Shown here: piece after piece, positions 37,182 to 50,005 of the stretch
Position numbering within the stretch: the first letter of the stretch is position 1
Layout of the letters: each line of letters opens with the position of its first letter
DNA from: Inonotus obliquus
Taxonomy: Eukaryota > Basidiomycota > Agaricomycetes > Hymenochaetales > Hymenochaetaceae
Assembly (NCBI GenBank): GCA_032164295.1
Contig: JAJHTX010000012.1
Coordinates: 248,001 to 312,000 of the forward strand
Direction: 5' to 3'
DNA: 64,000 nt
The notes under the pieces: model-generated
What the model was told of the DNA's origin: nothing
Databases searched by the model: none
The model's input: only the letters and a program-made list of their open reading frames with translations
Program-made: the position numbers and the translations under genes

Positions 37182-39386
37182 ATGCTGTCGCGCATTCCAT
37201 CGCGTCGCTCCGTGTTTGCGGGTTGTCAATTTGCTCTTTCGCGACGCCTTTCGACGAGAGCGAGTTCTATTCTTGGTGTACTCGATTTTCCGAAATCGGA
37301 TGGTCCCGAGCTACCGGGTGTATATGACGGAGTTTGGAGTGGGAGTGGAGAGATAATTGAGAGTGTTTGTCCCGCGACGGGGGAAGTCCTTGCTCGTGTT
37401 CGCTCGGTGCGGTGTCAGCGTGGCCCTTACAAAAAATTTGTTTCTGAGAATTGTACAGGCAAGTCCGAAAGAAACGGATTTGGCCCTTGCAAAAACTCGA
37501 GAAGCATTTCTGATGTTTCGTGACGTCCCCGCACCCAAAAGGGGCGACATCCTCCGCCAAATTCGCGAAGCCTTAGCGTATAAGGTTAGTTTCGCCGATA
37601 CGCATTTCAGCTTCACCTAAACAAGAGCAAAGTAGAGAGATGAACTTGGTGCGCTTGTTTCCCTTGAAATGGGCAAGATCAGAACGGAGGGTGAAGGTGA
37701 AATACAGGAGTTCGTTGATATTGTGAGTCTTTCGTTTGCCGAACAATTAGTATAAAAGCTGAGTAGCAGTACTCCGCCAGTGCGACTATGCAGTTGGACT
37801 ATCCAGGATGATGAACGGGAATGTCGTTAACTCCGAAAGGCCAGGTCACACAATTTTGGAAGGTACCCTCCGTGTGTCTTCCTTTCCGGCTTCTCTATTA
37901 ATTGTATTATCAAGTGCCCAACCCGCTTGGAGTCGTCGGCGTACTCTCCGCCTTCAATTTTCCCGTCGCAGTCTACGGCTGGTGCGATTCCGATTTATTC
38001 GCATTGCATTTCAAACTCTGATATCGTACACAGGAACCTAGCATTATCCCTCGCAGCAGGTAACGCTACTCTGTGGAAGCCGTCTCCAACAACACCGCTT
38101 TGCTCAATTGCAGTCACGAAAATCATTGCGGACGTCCTTGAACGAAATGATGTGCCCGGTGCTGTTGCAGGACTTATTATAGGCGGGAAAGACGTTGGTG
38201 AGGTCATTACAGGGAGCAGAGAAATTGATATGGGTTAGTGCTTCCTCTTCCGCAGCTTCTGATCCGATCATTCCTAATTATCCTTTTTTGTCCAATCTTC
38301 CATCTTTATGCTTTGGATAGTTTCGTTCACGGGGAGCGAAGCTACAGGCAAGAAAGTTGCTCAAACTGTCCAATCACGTTTTGGAAAGGTATTACTAGAA
38401 CTAGGCGGGAACAACGGTTCGTCTTTTCATCTTTTCGAACTTCATCTCGTTCTTTCCTATTTCACATCTAATTTGTTTTCATCTTACTTTCCTTGTGCCT
38501 CTGGTCCTTGAAGCCGCAATTATAATGCCCGACGCAGACCTCACACTCGCCATCCCCTCCATCTTCTTTGGCGCCATCGGCACAGCAGGCCAACGCTGTA
38601 CATCAACCCGTCGCCTCTACCTCCACCGTTCCATCTCATCCCCATTCCTCCAAAAACTCCTCTACCTTTATTCTACCCTCAAGCCAGGCGACCCGCTTGA
38701 TAGGAGAACAGTCTTGGGTCCGCTACATACGAAAGGAAGTGTGGAAATGTTCGAGAATGCTGTTAAGAGGCTAAGGGAGAGTGGTGCGGAGATTACGACT
38801 GGGGGGAGTAGTTTTGAGTTTTCGAATTTGGAAGAAGTAATTTCAAAGGGGTTTTATGTTCAACCGACGATTGCTCGACCACTCTCCGCCTCCCTTTCAT
38901 CCTCTTCAGATAACCAAACAACCCTATCCAAACAACTCTGGCACACAGAAACCTTCGCACCAATCCTCCAAGTCGGTATCTTCGACGACATAGAAGAAGC
39001 CATCGAATGGAACAACGCGGTCCCTCAAGGTCTTTCAAGCAGTTTATGGACTCGAGACATACGAAATGTAGGAAAGTGGATCGGACCCAGAGGATCAGAT
39101 TGTGGAATTGTTAACGTACGCTTCTACTTGATTCTCTCCCCTCCATATTCCCTATTGACAGAAAATTGCTTTATAGGTTAACGTAGGAACATCCGGAGCA
39201 GAGATCGGTGCGGCCTTCGGCGGTAATAAATCTACGGGATGGGGTCGTGAATCAGGTGGAGATGCATGGAAGCAATACGTTCGTTGGAGCGCATGTACCA
39301 TCAACTTCTCAGATGCTGCTCCTCTCGCTCAAGGTGTTAGCTTTGATATTGGGGACTCAACTTCGAGTTCGACTGCTCAAGTGTAG
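37182..39386 (+). CDS. ALDH7: Aldehyde dehydrogenase, ALDH7 (antiquitin) family
   Basis: About ten exons. [20 protein letters not shown] is Arg/Ser-rich without acidic residues, as in mitochondrial presequences. The mature part begins [20 protein letters not shown], an antiquitin-like start, then [54 protein letters not shown] and [17 protein letters not shown]. The catalytic Glu lies in LLELGGNN and the nucleophile Cys in [16 protein letters not shown]. Then come [50 protein letters not shown] and [19 protein letters not shown]7 oxidises alpha-aminoadipic semialdehyde in lysine breakdown and also betaine and lipid aldehydes. An in-frame ATG at 37155 (MDFYHHHLE) is an alternative start. The gene seems intact. 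Confidence 0.9.
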
Positions 39387-40130
39387 TTAGGAGGTGGAGG
39401 AGGTGGGTCCGAGTCGTGATTTGAGCGCTTCGAATAGTATCACGTACCTGTGTGCTATGCATCGAGTCGCTGAATTGCACAACTCAAACCATGTATATGT
39501 ACCTCTATACATTACAGAGTTACATATAAAACATCTAGAGAGAAACTTGAGGGCCCAATTGCCGACTGAGTCGGAGAATAATCCATCTAAGGTTTATATT
39601 TTATCGCGACTTTCTTCCGGTTATCAGGAAAGACTGCTTCCATAATGTTGGAGGTTCATTGCCGAATTACATTATTATCCGTGTGTCGGGACGTTCTTTC
39701 TACGCGCGTCTGGAGCGCACACCTCGACAGAGCTGCGGGTTCTGATTACACAAAATATTGGCTTGACCTTGACTTATAGAGTTTTCAACTTGTTGTGATC
39801 GATGTGGCAGAACACTGGCAGAACATAAGGAAACTGCGATTCGAATCGAAGACTCAGACTTGATCACGTGTATACAGATACCAAGTGAAATCGTTTGTTT
39901 TTTATCAATATCCTCAGTGCCAAGTCTTGCAAAATGTTCCGTACCACATGGATCATGTCCTTCTCGCTGTCTATAACCACCTTTTTAATTCATGCCCAGG
40001 GGTATAGAGGTGTATTATAGAACTATTACCCATAATTGCTCTGATGCCGAGCCTTTCGTCTTGATGTGCAGTATAAGAAGCGGTCTATGAGGAGTTGCCT
40101 TGCTGTGCGGTCTCAACTCTGCTGCATGCT
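39387..40130. other. Intergenic, no supported gene
   Basis: About 740 bp of AT-rich DNA between ALDH7 and the first metallophosphoesterase gene. Nothing recognised apart from short chance frames. Confidence 0.4.
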
Positions 40131-42699
40131 ATGCGGATGCTCTTCCTCCTAGGCATAGCAATTCTTGCTCTGTCGAGTTCTGCGGCTTTTGTACCCGTAA
40201 AACGCACCTCGTCGCCCGCGTCTGGATCCAGCTCCGGATGGACCATCACGCCACCAGCCCGCCCGCTTGAATGGGGTGATCTCAATGTCCTCCATACAAC
40301 AGACACGCACGGATGGCTTCTTGGTCACCAGAAACCCTCTGTTCCCGAGCCGAACTACTCTGGGACGTTTGGAGACTTTTATGATTTTGTCAAGCACCTG
40401 AAAGAGATTGCTGATGAGAAGGGTGTGGATTTGTTGGTCATTGATACTGGAGATGTACGTGATGGGACTGGTTTGACAGACGGACATCCTCCTGGTGGCA
40501 TTAATGCTCACGACGTAAGTAGAGCCAGTTACATTCTTATTTCGTTTACAGGTTTGAGTTACTTTATTTTCGTGTAGTCCAATCAATTCTTCAAACAAAT
40601 TCCCTTCGACCTCCTCACAATTGGGAATCATGAACTATACATCTACGAAAACACGCTTGACACTCACACCGACTTTGCGCCTCAATTCAACGGTCGCTAT
40701 CTCTCCTCGAACGTAAATATATCCATTCCCGATCCTTCCAACCCTTTGCAAAACATCAGCGTACCGGTGGGTGAGAGATTTGCTAAGTTTACGACGAAGT
40801 TCGGGAAGAGAGTGACTAGTTTGGGTGTACTGTACGATTTTACGAGTAATGCTGAGGGTACGACGGTCCAATTCTCGGAGGATTTGGTTAAGGAGCAGTG
40901 GGCAAGTTGTTTTCTTCTAGTATCTATACGTTTTCCGTTTGCTGAAGATAGTTGCTTGCTTAGTTTGCCGAAGCAATCTCGGAAGAACCGGACGTCTTTC
41001 TAATCTTGGGACACATACCCTTACAGTGGGACACGTGGCAACTTTTATTCGACGCCATTCGCTCTGTTCATCCAACTACGCCTATTCTCTTGTTCGGCGG
41101 GCATTCGCATGTCCGGGATTGCGGTTAGTTGAATTGAATATGACAAGGCTGAGGAGTGCAAGACTAAGGTCGTCATACCTTTAGTTCAATTCGACAACCG
41201 TTCAATGGCTCTCCAGAGTGGCCGATATATGGAATCTGCTGGTGAGTATCTCCGAGACCATCCTTGATGGCTTCTGTTACTCCTACCTCTTTCTGACGAT
41301 TCAACACTTCCCAGGCTGGCTGAGTAAGTGGTGGATGTCAGCAAATCGGTTGGTAAAACTACTAACATCTGCAATTGATTGCTCCCAGGTGTCAACTTCG
41401 ACAAGAATAGCTCTTCCTCTGATGAAAACCTCACATTCTCTCGTCGCTACCTTAATCCTAACAAGCTTACCTACCAGGTACTTGCTTATGTTACCCTCCA
41501 AGTTTAAATTTTAACCGTGCTCATTTCATCGTTCTAGTATCATACGGGGACGAACAACGATACCTTCAGCACTCCCGAAGGTCTCTCGATCACCCACGGC
41601 TTGGAAGACCTCGCGAAGAGATTTAATTTGGACCTCACGTATGGGACTTCACCGAGGGATTATTCGATATCTCGGTGAGTCTTCTCCCCTTCTTACCAGC
41701 AACCTTATGTCTGAATATGTCTTAGGGATCCCTATCCGAGCAACGGTTCTTTGCTCTCACTGGTCATTGAGCAGGTTTGTAATCCTGCATCGTTCCAACC
41801 CAACCTCTATCTAATGTATCCTTGTTCCTTCATTCTCTCAGGCATTCCCGACAGCCCTTGCGATCAATAACACTCGCGGCTCCCAGAGTAACCCTGCACT
41901 TTACCTAACAAACTCCGGCTCCCTCCGCTTTGATGTCTTCGAAGGACCCTTCACTAAAAACGACCAATTGACGGCCTCGCCGTTTTCAAATGAAATTCTC
42001 TTTGTTGAAGTGTCGTTTGGGGTCGCGAGGAGGGTTGTAGGGAGGCTGAACGAGGTTGGCTCGGAGGTCCCGAGAAGGAGGAAGAGGGATCTGAGTAAGG
42101 GAGGAAGTTTTCACGGATGGGAAGGTGTACAATGGAGGAAAGGAGGGAGGGACGAGAAAGCGGTTGAGGTGGAGTGGTTATATCAGGAATGGCTGAGAGA
42201 GATGCATGACCGCGCGACTGAACAAAATAAAGGGCTGGAAAGTAGAGATGTCGATGGAAGTGGTTTGACGATTGGTTATGTCACTTCAGACGTATGTCTC
42301 TTTTATCCTTTTTCCACAATCTGATGCATATCATAATATGTTCTTTAGTCCTGTCCTGGAATAGGCGATGACACGCCACACATTCCCCTCCCTTTCTTCT
42401 CTTTCCCGCCGTACATCTCTTCGATCGACTCTATTACACTAAACCCCTCTCAATCTTCTCCTGAAAATAATACCATTCCCAACCTGATTCCCGACGCAAC
42501 TCCAGAAGACACGCTCGTCGATCTCGTCTTTGTCGACTTCATCGCTTCAGATGTCCTGTCCGTGCTAAACGAGCTCGAATCTGATTCTGATATTGGAAGC
42601 GGAAGTGGGAGGGCCTTCGGAGTAGAAGACGTGGGGAAGTACAGTGAACTCTTGGCGAACGAGTTATTGAGTGTTTTCACGCAAGCAGCTTGGAATTGA
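40131..42699 (+). CDS. Secreted metallophosphoesterase / 5'-nucleotidase-like (copy 1)
   Basis: A multi-exon gene. [20 protein letters not shown] is a signal peptide. The calcineurin-like fold shows its metal ligands in order: LHTTDTHGW (DxH), [14 protein letters not shown] (GDxxD), [10 protein letters not shown] (GNHE), [10 protein letters not shown] and [10 protein letters not shown] (GHxH). The C-terminal half ([38 protein letters not shown]) matches the secreted fungal 5'-nucleotidase-like group related to yeast YHR202W. A late exon has [15 protein letters not shown] and [14 protein letters not shown], and the end is TQAAWN. A charged segment, [15 protein letters not shown], separates the domains. 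The substrate may be an extracellular nucleotide or another phosphoester. The next gene is a tandem paralogue. All ligands are present. Confidence 0.85.
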
Positions 42700-44057
42700 A
42701 TGCGGTCTGGATTGATGGGATAGGTGGTTGTGGTGGTGTGAAGGTGGGGATCCTTATTCAGCATTGCTTGCTAAAAGCTGCCCCGATTCCAGCAATAGTT
42801 GCGTGATATAGTTGGCTTGTTCGTTAATTTTATCGTACCCTGCCGATCGTATAGTTTACTTTGTATCAACCCATCACCCAATTGATGCGATCACTCCCTC
42901 TTCCGGGCAGACTTCAGAATCCGAAACATAGGCATAAGTTGTCGGAGTGCTGCTGGTGATCTTCAAGACTGAACGTCGTACCCAGCTATGGGCGTGGGAT
43001 GAGTACACAAGGCGTTCAAGAGAACCTGAACCTATCAAAGTTCTGTTCAAATTTATCTCTGATGAAGACATGAAGTACGTATATCCCCATTTACGGCTTC
43101 ACTTACGCTGAAGGGCTTCGTACTAGTGGGACTGTGAAGTTCTTCTCGGTCTGAATCCTGAGCGCGGTCGGGCAGAAAAGTACATCTGGTAGTCTGTTCC
43201 CCCCGTTTGCATGACAACCCGTCGTAGACGGTCACGGCGCTTCAACTGGAGGCCCTACGCAACACTTTATGGGGCATTGGCTTCAAGAAGTTTCTAAAAT
43301 CCGAGGATCGCAATGCAATGCCAGACGAGTTGCGAATTGAGGATGGCATTGGGTGCCATACTGTTGATTATTTATTCAACCGACAGTCTGGTCTGCATCG
43401 TACAGGCACCCTTGCATCACGGATCAGCTTTGGTGACAGTTGACTATGAATATCATACCAGGAACTGGTAGTATGGCTCGTGTTTCAGCAGGCTCACGTT
43501 AGAGGATGTGGATAAGTGAATCTCTTCGTGAGTGGTCAGGTTTTTCAATTCAATTTCGTCGTTGTGTGCCATCGGCAATCGGCATGAGGATATGGGTGCC
43601 AACATGTACAAACAACTCATAAACAAGCCGTGCGCGTTGCCGACCTTTTCCAACTTTAATATTAGACTAGTCAAACGACTTCCCACTCAACGACGGGTTT
43701 CTCATGGGTCAACTGGACGGCTGCCGTCGCATCACATATGAATGCCTAAGGTCCTGACAAATACTTCCGTTCTGTCGCAGAACACACGCGCAGGGACGAA
43801 GTGTGCTCCTTGATAGGCGCGGCCGTTGTTATTTTGGCGCTTTGTGGTGATTATACGGAAGAGTATCGATCCATCTGGCGTAGGAGTGTACCTACCTTTT
43901 GATGTCGGCTCAGGCGCAGGGTTGACGTGGGATCAAACGTACCTATCCATGTGGGACGGTGCCGGCAAGTAAAACTTATATAAAGGATGTGCAACGGAGC
44001 AATGAAAGTTGGTTGGAGCTGCGGCGAACGTCACTCTAGTGCTGAAGACTAACCGCA
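42700..44057. other. Spacer between tandem phosphoesterase genes, with coding-like fragments
   Basis: This 1.36-kb spacer contains pieces that look like decayed coding sequence. On the plus strand 42950-43075 reads VIFKTERRTQLWAWDEYTRR, and in another frame 43230-43440 reads TVTALQLEALRNTLWGIGFK onwards for about 70 residues without a stop. No splice joins them cleanly and both lack a start codon. They could be relics of an older gene separating the paralogues. A minus-strand reading of 42874-43071 is also open. Confidence 0.35.
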
Positions 44058-46691
44058 ATGTTCGCCAGTCGCGTGGGCCTTTTTCAGGTTATCCTCCTAG
44101 TCCGTCTTGTCTCCTTTGCTTTTGCTTGCGGGGACGACCACAACCATGCCGCACACAACAGCCGCCGCTCTACGCCCTTCTCAACATGGTCCCTCACACC
44201 GCCCTCACGGCCACTCGAATGGGGTGACCTCAATGTACTCCACACAACGGATACGCACGGCTGGCTTCTCGGTCATCAAAAGCCCTCTTCTCCGCCTGAA
44301 CCCAATTATTCCGGAACTCTGGGGGACTTTGCAGACTTCGTCCAACATATGAAGGCGATAGCTGATGAGAAGGGGGTGGACTTGTTACTTGTAGATAGTG
44401 GGGATATACATGACGGGACGGGTTTATCGGATGGATTCCCGAGCGGAGGTGTTGATGCTCACGATGTGAGTATTCGATGTGTTTCTCTAGAATTTGAACT
44501 GATGGCTTTGTAGTCCAACCAATTCCTCAAACAACTCCCCTACGACCTCCTCGCGATCGGGAACCACGAACTCTATATCTACAACAACGCCCTTGATACT
44601 CATACCGACTTCGCTCCACATTGGCAAGGTCGATACCTCTCTTCCAATGTAAATATAACCATCCCCGATCCCTCCAACCCATCACAAAATGTCAGCATAC
44701 CGGTGGGGGAGAGATACGTGAAGTTTCAAACGAAGTTTGGAAGAAGAATCACTAGTTTGGGTGTACTCTACGATTTCACGGGGAATGACAAGGGGACGAC
44801 AGTGCAAAAGGTAGAAGATATGGTTAGGGAGCAATGGGTGCGTATCCGATCATAGCTACGATTTACGCTTCGTGACTGATTTTCTTTTACTGATGATGAT
44901 GTTCAAATAGTTCGCCGAGGCAATCGCAGAAGAACCGGACGTCTTTCTCCTTGTTGGACATATGCCCCTACAAGAGGACAACTGGCCTACCGTCTTCGAT
45001 GCTATCCGCGCAGTTCACCCTACGACACCTATCTTGATCTTTGGTGGACATACACATGTCAGAGACTCCGGTATGTTACCGAAGCATTTTCCTGATGGGT
45101 AAGACGGGGTTGAGTAATCCCGCGTTTAGTCCAGTTTGACAGCCGCTCTATGGCCCTTGAAAGTGGAAGGTACATGGAAACTGTCGGTAAGTGAATCTAC
45201 CGAATCTCCGTGCCTGTTTCTCTAACGACCGGCGCTCTTTTAAGGATGGATGAGTGAGCTAAACTATTTGTGAAGCATTCTTCCGAGGCATGGAATTGAT
45301 GACTTCTTCAGGCGTGAATCTTGATAACAAAACTTCTTCCGATGTTTCTCCTGGTAACTTAACGTTCTCGCGTCGATATCTCGACGCTAATCGGCTCACA
45401 TATGAGGTACGGATACTTTCCCGTCCTCTCAGACCTCAAATTGATTACTAATCTTACTTGACTCCTGTTCATATTCCTATCATTCTCGCGCCAGTTCCAT
45501 GCGGGTAGAAACAATAATACATTTGACACTTCATATGGCCAGTTAATAACTCGTGGACTTGAAGACCTTGCGGTAAGGTTTGATTTGAACTTTACGTACG
45601 GGATTGCCCCAAGAGATTATTCGATTTCGCGGTAAGTATTTTGCTTGACGAGGTGGACCCAGGTAAACTGATGGTGATGATGATAATGATATATAGGGAT
45701 CCGTATCCGAGCAATGGCTCCTCCCTCACACTTTTCATCGAGCAGGTACAACGCCGGATCATTGCACCTTCTATCTAAGCCTTGAATTATAATCGACTTA
45801 CGCACCTCCCTATTCTCCTTCACAGGCCGTCCCTATAGCACTTGCTCTCAACAACACTTTATCCGCCTCAAACACAAACCCAGCGCTCTTCCTAACGAAT
45901 TCCGGCTCTCAACGCTTCGACATCTTCAAAGGTCCCTTCACAAAGAACGACCAACTCACGGCTTCTCCCTTCGCAGATACGTTCTTGTTCGTGAGGGATG
46001 TTGAGCTTGGTGTTGCGAAGCAGGTACTGAGTGTATTGAATGAGGAAGGTGGAGAGGTGTCTACTGTTGCGAGTAAGAGGGAGTTGGAGTTGAATGTGAG
46101 TGCGAAGAGGAGTGTGAGAAGAAATGCACGGTGGGTGGAGGAGCTGTATAGGAGGGGTGATGTTGAAATGAGGTACCGTGCGTGGCTTCAGGAGATGTAC
46201 GCTCGAGCAAAAGAGCTTAACCTAGAGAGACGAGAGGATTCAGATACGGAGGACGTGAAAACTTTAGGATACGTCACCTCAGATGTACGTACCCCTCCCT
46301 TATCTTCACCTAATCCGGGAACTTGACACGTTTTGTTCAGAGTTGTCCGGGAATAGGCGACGACACACCCCACACCCCACTCCCATTCTTCCCTTCCCCA
46401 GCATACATCTCATCCATCGACTCTAGCTCCAATAACAACTCACTGGCACTCTCTTCCTCTTCACCATCGCCATCCCAACTTACGAACATAACCGACTCGA
46501 CACTCATCGACCTCGTCTTCGTCGACTTTATCGCTTCGGACGTTCTTTCCATCCTAAACCAGCTTGAAACTGAGGCGCAGAGTAATGGGAGTGGGAGTGA
46601 GAGAACGTTTAGTGAGGATGATGTTGAGACGTATAGTGAGCTTTTGACGAGTGAGGTGTTGGGTGTTTTTGCTAGTCAGGCTTGGAATTAG
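44058..46691 (+). CDS. Secreted metallophosphoesterase / 5'-nucleotidase-like (copy 2)
   Basis: A tandem paralogue of the 40131-42699 gene, same strand and same exon-intron plan. The signal peptide is [20 protein letters not shown]. The shared core reads [53 protein letters not shown] and [10 protein letters not shown], so every metal ligand matches copy 1. The mature N-terminus differs: copy 2 has a His-rich stretch, [14 protein letters not shown], that copy 1 lacks. The C-terminal part retains [14 protein letters not shown] and [18 protein letters not shown] and ends SQAWN. The linker between domains has diverged ([16 protein letters not shown]). Divergence at many synonymous and coding sites implies the duplication is not very recent. 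Both copies appear functional. Confidence 0.87.
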
Positions 46692-47076
46692 TTTATTGTG
46701 GTGTTTATTTGTAGTGTGTGGGGAAGGGGAAATTGGATGAAGTCTGATGGTTCGATTAAGTTTTTTCTTTTCTTGGATTGAATATAACGTGTGCGTCCGT
46801 AAAAGGTATCTAATGTAGCCCTGGAAGAATATGAACGAAAGACGAAAATCGGAAAAGAGAAAGAAGCAAACAGCACATCTATATGGTTACTGATGAGGTA
46901 ATAAAGAATGTAGGTATCAGCACGATACTGCAAGAAAGCAAACAAACCAATGCACGATATATAATGCACGATGCACGATGAAACGAGACACAAGACACAA
47001 TTCGCAATGCAAGAAAACTAGAAAAAAACTACATATAATCAGGATACTGCACTGGTCCAGAGTTGTAAGTCTAAGT
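46692..47076. other. Convergent intergenic region
   Basis: About 385 bp between the stop of the second phosphoesterase gene and the stop of the fourth DUF6534 gene. A short tandem ATGCACGAT repeat (three degenerate units) lies near 46951-46980. Confidence 0.35.
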
Positions 47077-50005
47077 CTAGGTCGAGGGCTGGGAGTAAAT
47101 ACTCGACGGACTCGACGGACTCCTCCGACTCTGATTCTGACTCTGACTCGTCTCTTCCTCCTTACTAGCTGTACTTGCGGTACTAGTAGTACTAGCGGCT
47201 CCCATCCCCTTCTCCATATCAATATCCATATCAATATCCATACCCGTACCCATCCCCTTACCTATATCCATCCCCATCCCCATATCCATATCCGTACTCG
47301 AGTACGTATATGATTTCAACTCCGATGTTTTGACTGATATCATCGTGCTCAGCATCGTCTTCGTATTGGTATTGGTGTTGGTGTTGGTGTTGGTGTTGGT
47401 GTTGGTGTTGGTGACGTTGTTCGGGTTAGGCGAGAACGACATCGGTAAGATCGTCGTATTCTGTAAAGTAAAGTAAGTAAGTAAGTAAGTATGTATGTAT
47501 GTATTGATTGTAAGAAAGTAAGTAGTTAATTGAATGAGTGAGTGAGTGAGTGAATGATATGTCGTCGTGTCAAGGACTCGGAATAATTATAACGAAAACC
47601 GAAACCGGAACACCGAAAACCGAATACATACCCCTAACCGCGAACGCATATTATCACCCCACGCAAAAGACCTCCGCCGCGGCATAGCAGAAGCCGAAGC
47701 CGAAGCCGGATCGGTAACGTTCACAACTGTCGTAGGTACGTTTTCGCTCTTGCGCGAGTTTAACCTGTAATATAATATAATGATACGAAAGCGGAAGTGA
47801 GAGTGGATCAGTTTCTGACTTCAGAACGAGAGAAAGAGAAAGATACTGACGACGCTAAGACAGAATTGACGTAGACTATAATCCGAGAATCCGAGTTATG
47901 ATCGAAAATCGAAAATCGAAAATCAATTAGTATACCAGTCAGATGAGTCAACGCCGAAGTCGAAGTCGACGAGAAGAGAAGAGAAGAGGTTTGGAGAGGG
48001 GACGTGCGTTTCCCTACTGCTTGTTGAAACGGGAGCCAGTAGAGTCTTCCGGGGATCGCAGCGTCCTAAAGTAAAAAAGCAAGCAACGAGTAAACAGACC
48101 TTAACATGTCTATGAGTCTATGAGTCTATGACTGGAATTTATGCGTACCAGAGATACGAAAACCAATTGAGTGACTCTGTAGCGATTAGGGCAGTCAGTG
48201 AAGCAAAAAAAAGTAGTCTCAGATAGAATGGTCCAAGGCCAAGAAAATGGAATACGCACACAGTAAGAATACCCCGACTAACGGCGTATAGAATCAAATT
48301 ATCCACGAGTTTTTCGGTTCTATATCATAACGGAACGGCGATTAGCCCAAAGAACGAAGGTTGAAGGTCCAACGTCCCGCACTGGCACGTCACTGGCACC
48401 CCAAGATGCCTAAGATAAGACGAAAACAATCTCATGCTCATACTCACGGTTTGACCCCATTCTTAAAAGACCGCAAATAATAAATAAAACTCGCAGTGAT
48501 GATAATATCACACAGAGCATCGATTCCTTGAACTGTCGTCCCCGCAATCTACCAAAACACGAAACGTAATCAATAATGCATAATCAGTAATACATACCTA
48601 ACGATATCGAAAGAGGAAAGAGTTGTTTCTGATTCTGATTGATAGAGCGTACAGCTTACCAAAACGACTGGGTTTGCTAATGTAAGTCCTGAGTTGTCTC
48701 GAAACCTAGATGAGAGGAATGAGTAGTTGTTCGTTTGTTTAAAGGAAAGGATGGATGTACATGTACGTACATGCTAACAACGACTTCTACTCTCGGGAAT
48801 ATCCTCAGCGAAAAAGCAAGAGGGGAAGGGGGAGCTGAAAATGGCAATGGCAATGGAAGAAACTGACCGATATCCAATGCTATCAGCGGGCAACAAAACC
48901 AGTCAGACACAATATTACAATCATAAAAAAGGTTTCGCGACTCGCGACTCACCCCAAGCAGAGATAGACAACCCGACCTACAAAACGAAGATTATCCTTC
49001 AGTCAACTCACTCTAATTTCACAAAAAGAAAACCGCCTTTTCCCACTCACTATGACGCACGAAACAACAGCATTCTTCCCCACTTTCCAAATTTGCCATG
49101 CAAAGAAACTAGTGAAACCCACTCGTTAGTTTTGGCCGATGTGGGAGAGTGGGAGTGGGAGTGGGTGTGGGTGTGCTTGCTGGTTGCTGGTTGCTGATAG
49201 GATGATAGGATACGTACCATTGAGTGATAAGAGTGATTATATCCTGGTAAAAAAATGGCTCGATACGTAAGGCAAGAAACACAAAGACAAGCATGTAAGA
49301 TTAAAAGACTCGCCACCGTCTCAGATTGAACCTGATGATGCCAGTGCAGAGGCAGAGATGGGAATTGGGTAGTATTCAGTCAGAATGATCTATGATCTTC
49401 GGAAGCTGGAACATGGATCCCCACATACCGCATAGCTCCTGATATATTGAATAACATAAACCGTAAATCGTAAGCTCTAGTCGACAAACAGAGTAGCACG
49501 TACCAAGGAATAACGCAAGCAACATCCTGCACCCCGATATCCGGAATCAAATACGAATACAACGTATGCGCTATGAATATCGTCCCGAGTGTATCAAGGA
49601 TCCTATAGTGTTCGAGAATCAGAATCGTCAACCCAGGGGCTATGTACCGCGGTGATTATAAACGGTTCGCGTTGTTACTTACCATAACGTGAACACCTAG
49701 AATCACACATCAAAAAGAAACAAAAGAAACAGGTGAGATGAGATATTTGAATTATGGGATAAAGAGACGTACGATTAACTTGATATATACAAAATCCTTC
49801 GAGTAGTTGCGATAGTACAAGTATACTTGCATGCACGTGATTCCATACAACCTGCCAGTGAGATTCCAAAAGTAACGGTTAGACTATCGTCACGTAGGTA
49901 GATAGTAGATAGTAAGCCATGTCAGACTCACGTAGTACCAATTCCAAACCCAACCAACGTAGATCCCAGCGCAACCTGCAGAATTTCCTTAATCTCCGGG
50001 TCCAT
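47077..50005 (-). CDS. DUF6534-family membrane protein with low-complexity tail (copy 4)
   Basis: Exons run from MDPEIKEILQVALGSTLVGF (50005) through YGITCMQVYLYYRNYSKDF, ILDTLGTIFIAHTLYSYLI and a hydrophobic exon near 49250. They continue with GTTVQGIDALCDIIITASFI and KLVDNLILYAVSRGILTV, which correspond to DUF6534 helices and the TxxLVNxLIxYxxxxGxLT signature. The cytosolic tail begins LNSRKSENVPTTVVNVTDPA. It ends in an exon (47442-47077) encoding alternating Asn-Thr repeats, then Met/Asp/Gly repeats and a Ser-rich end. The intergenic-like gaps between exons are long (several hundred bp near 47.7-48.4 kb) for this genome, so some exon edges are uncertain. It is about 24 kb further into the assembly than the first cluster is long, and clearly diverged from copies 1 and 2. 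Confidence 0.65.
47366..47412. repeat. GGTGTT hexanucleotide microsatellite in coding exon
   Basis: About seven to eight units of GGTGTT/TTGGTG (with two GGTATT variants) encode alternating Asn-Thr on the minus strand in the tail of the fourth DUF6534 gene. The unit is six bases, so length changes stay in frame. A second imperfect repeat of ATATCCAT-type units follows at 47213-47300, encoding Met/Asp/Gly. Confidence 0.9.
47471..47505. repeat. AAGT / ATGT tetranucleotide tract
   Basis: A tandem AAGT run passes directly into ATGT units, beside the acceptor side of the last intron of the fourth DUF6534 gene. A GAGT run follows at about 47534-47556. Confidence 0.85.

Noticed and set aside
40131..46691. 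Secondary-metabolite or mating-type cluster
   Set aside because: The P450, MFS and dehydrogenase genes are tens of kb apart with housekeeping genes between. No backbone synthase, pheromone receptor or homeodomain gene is present.
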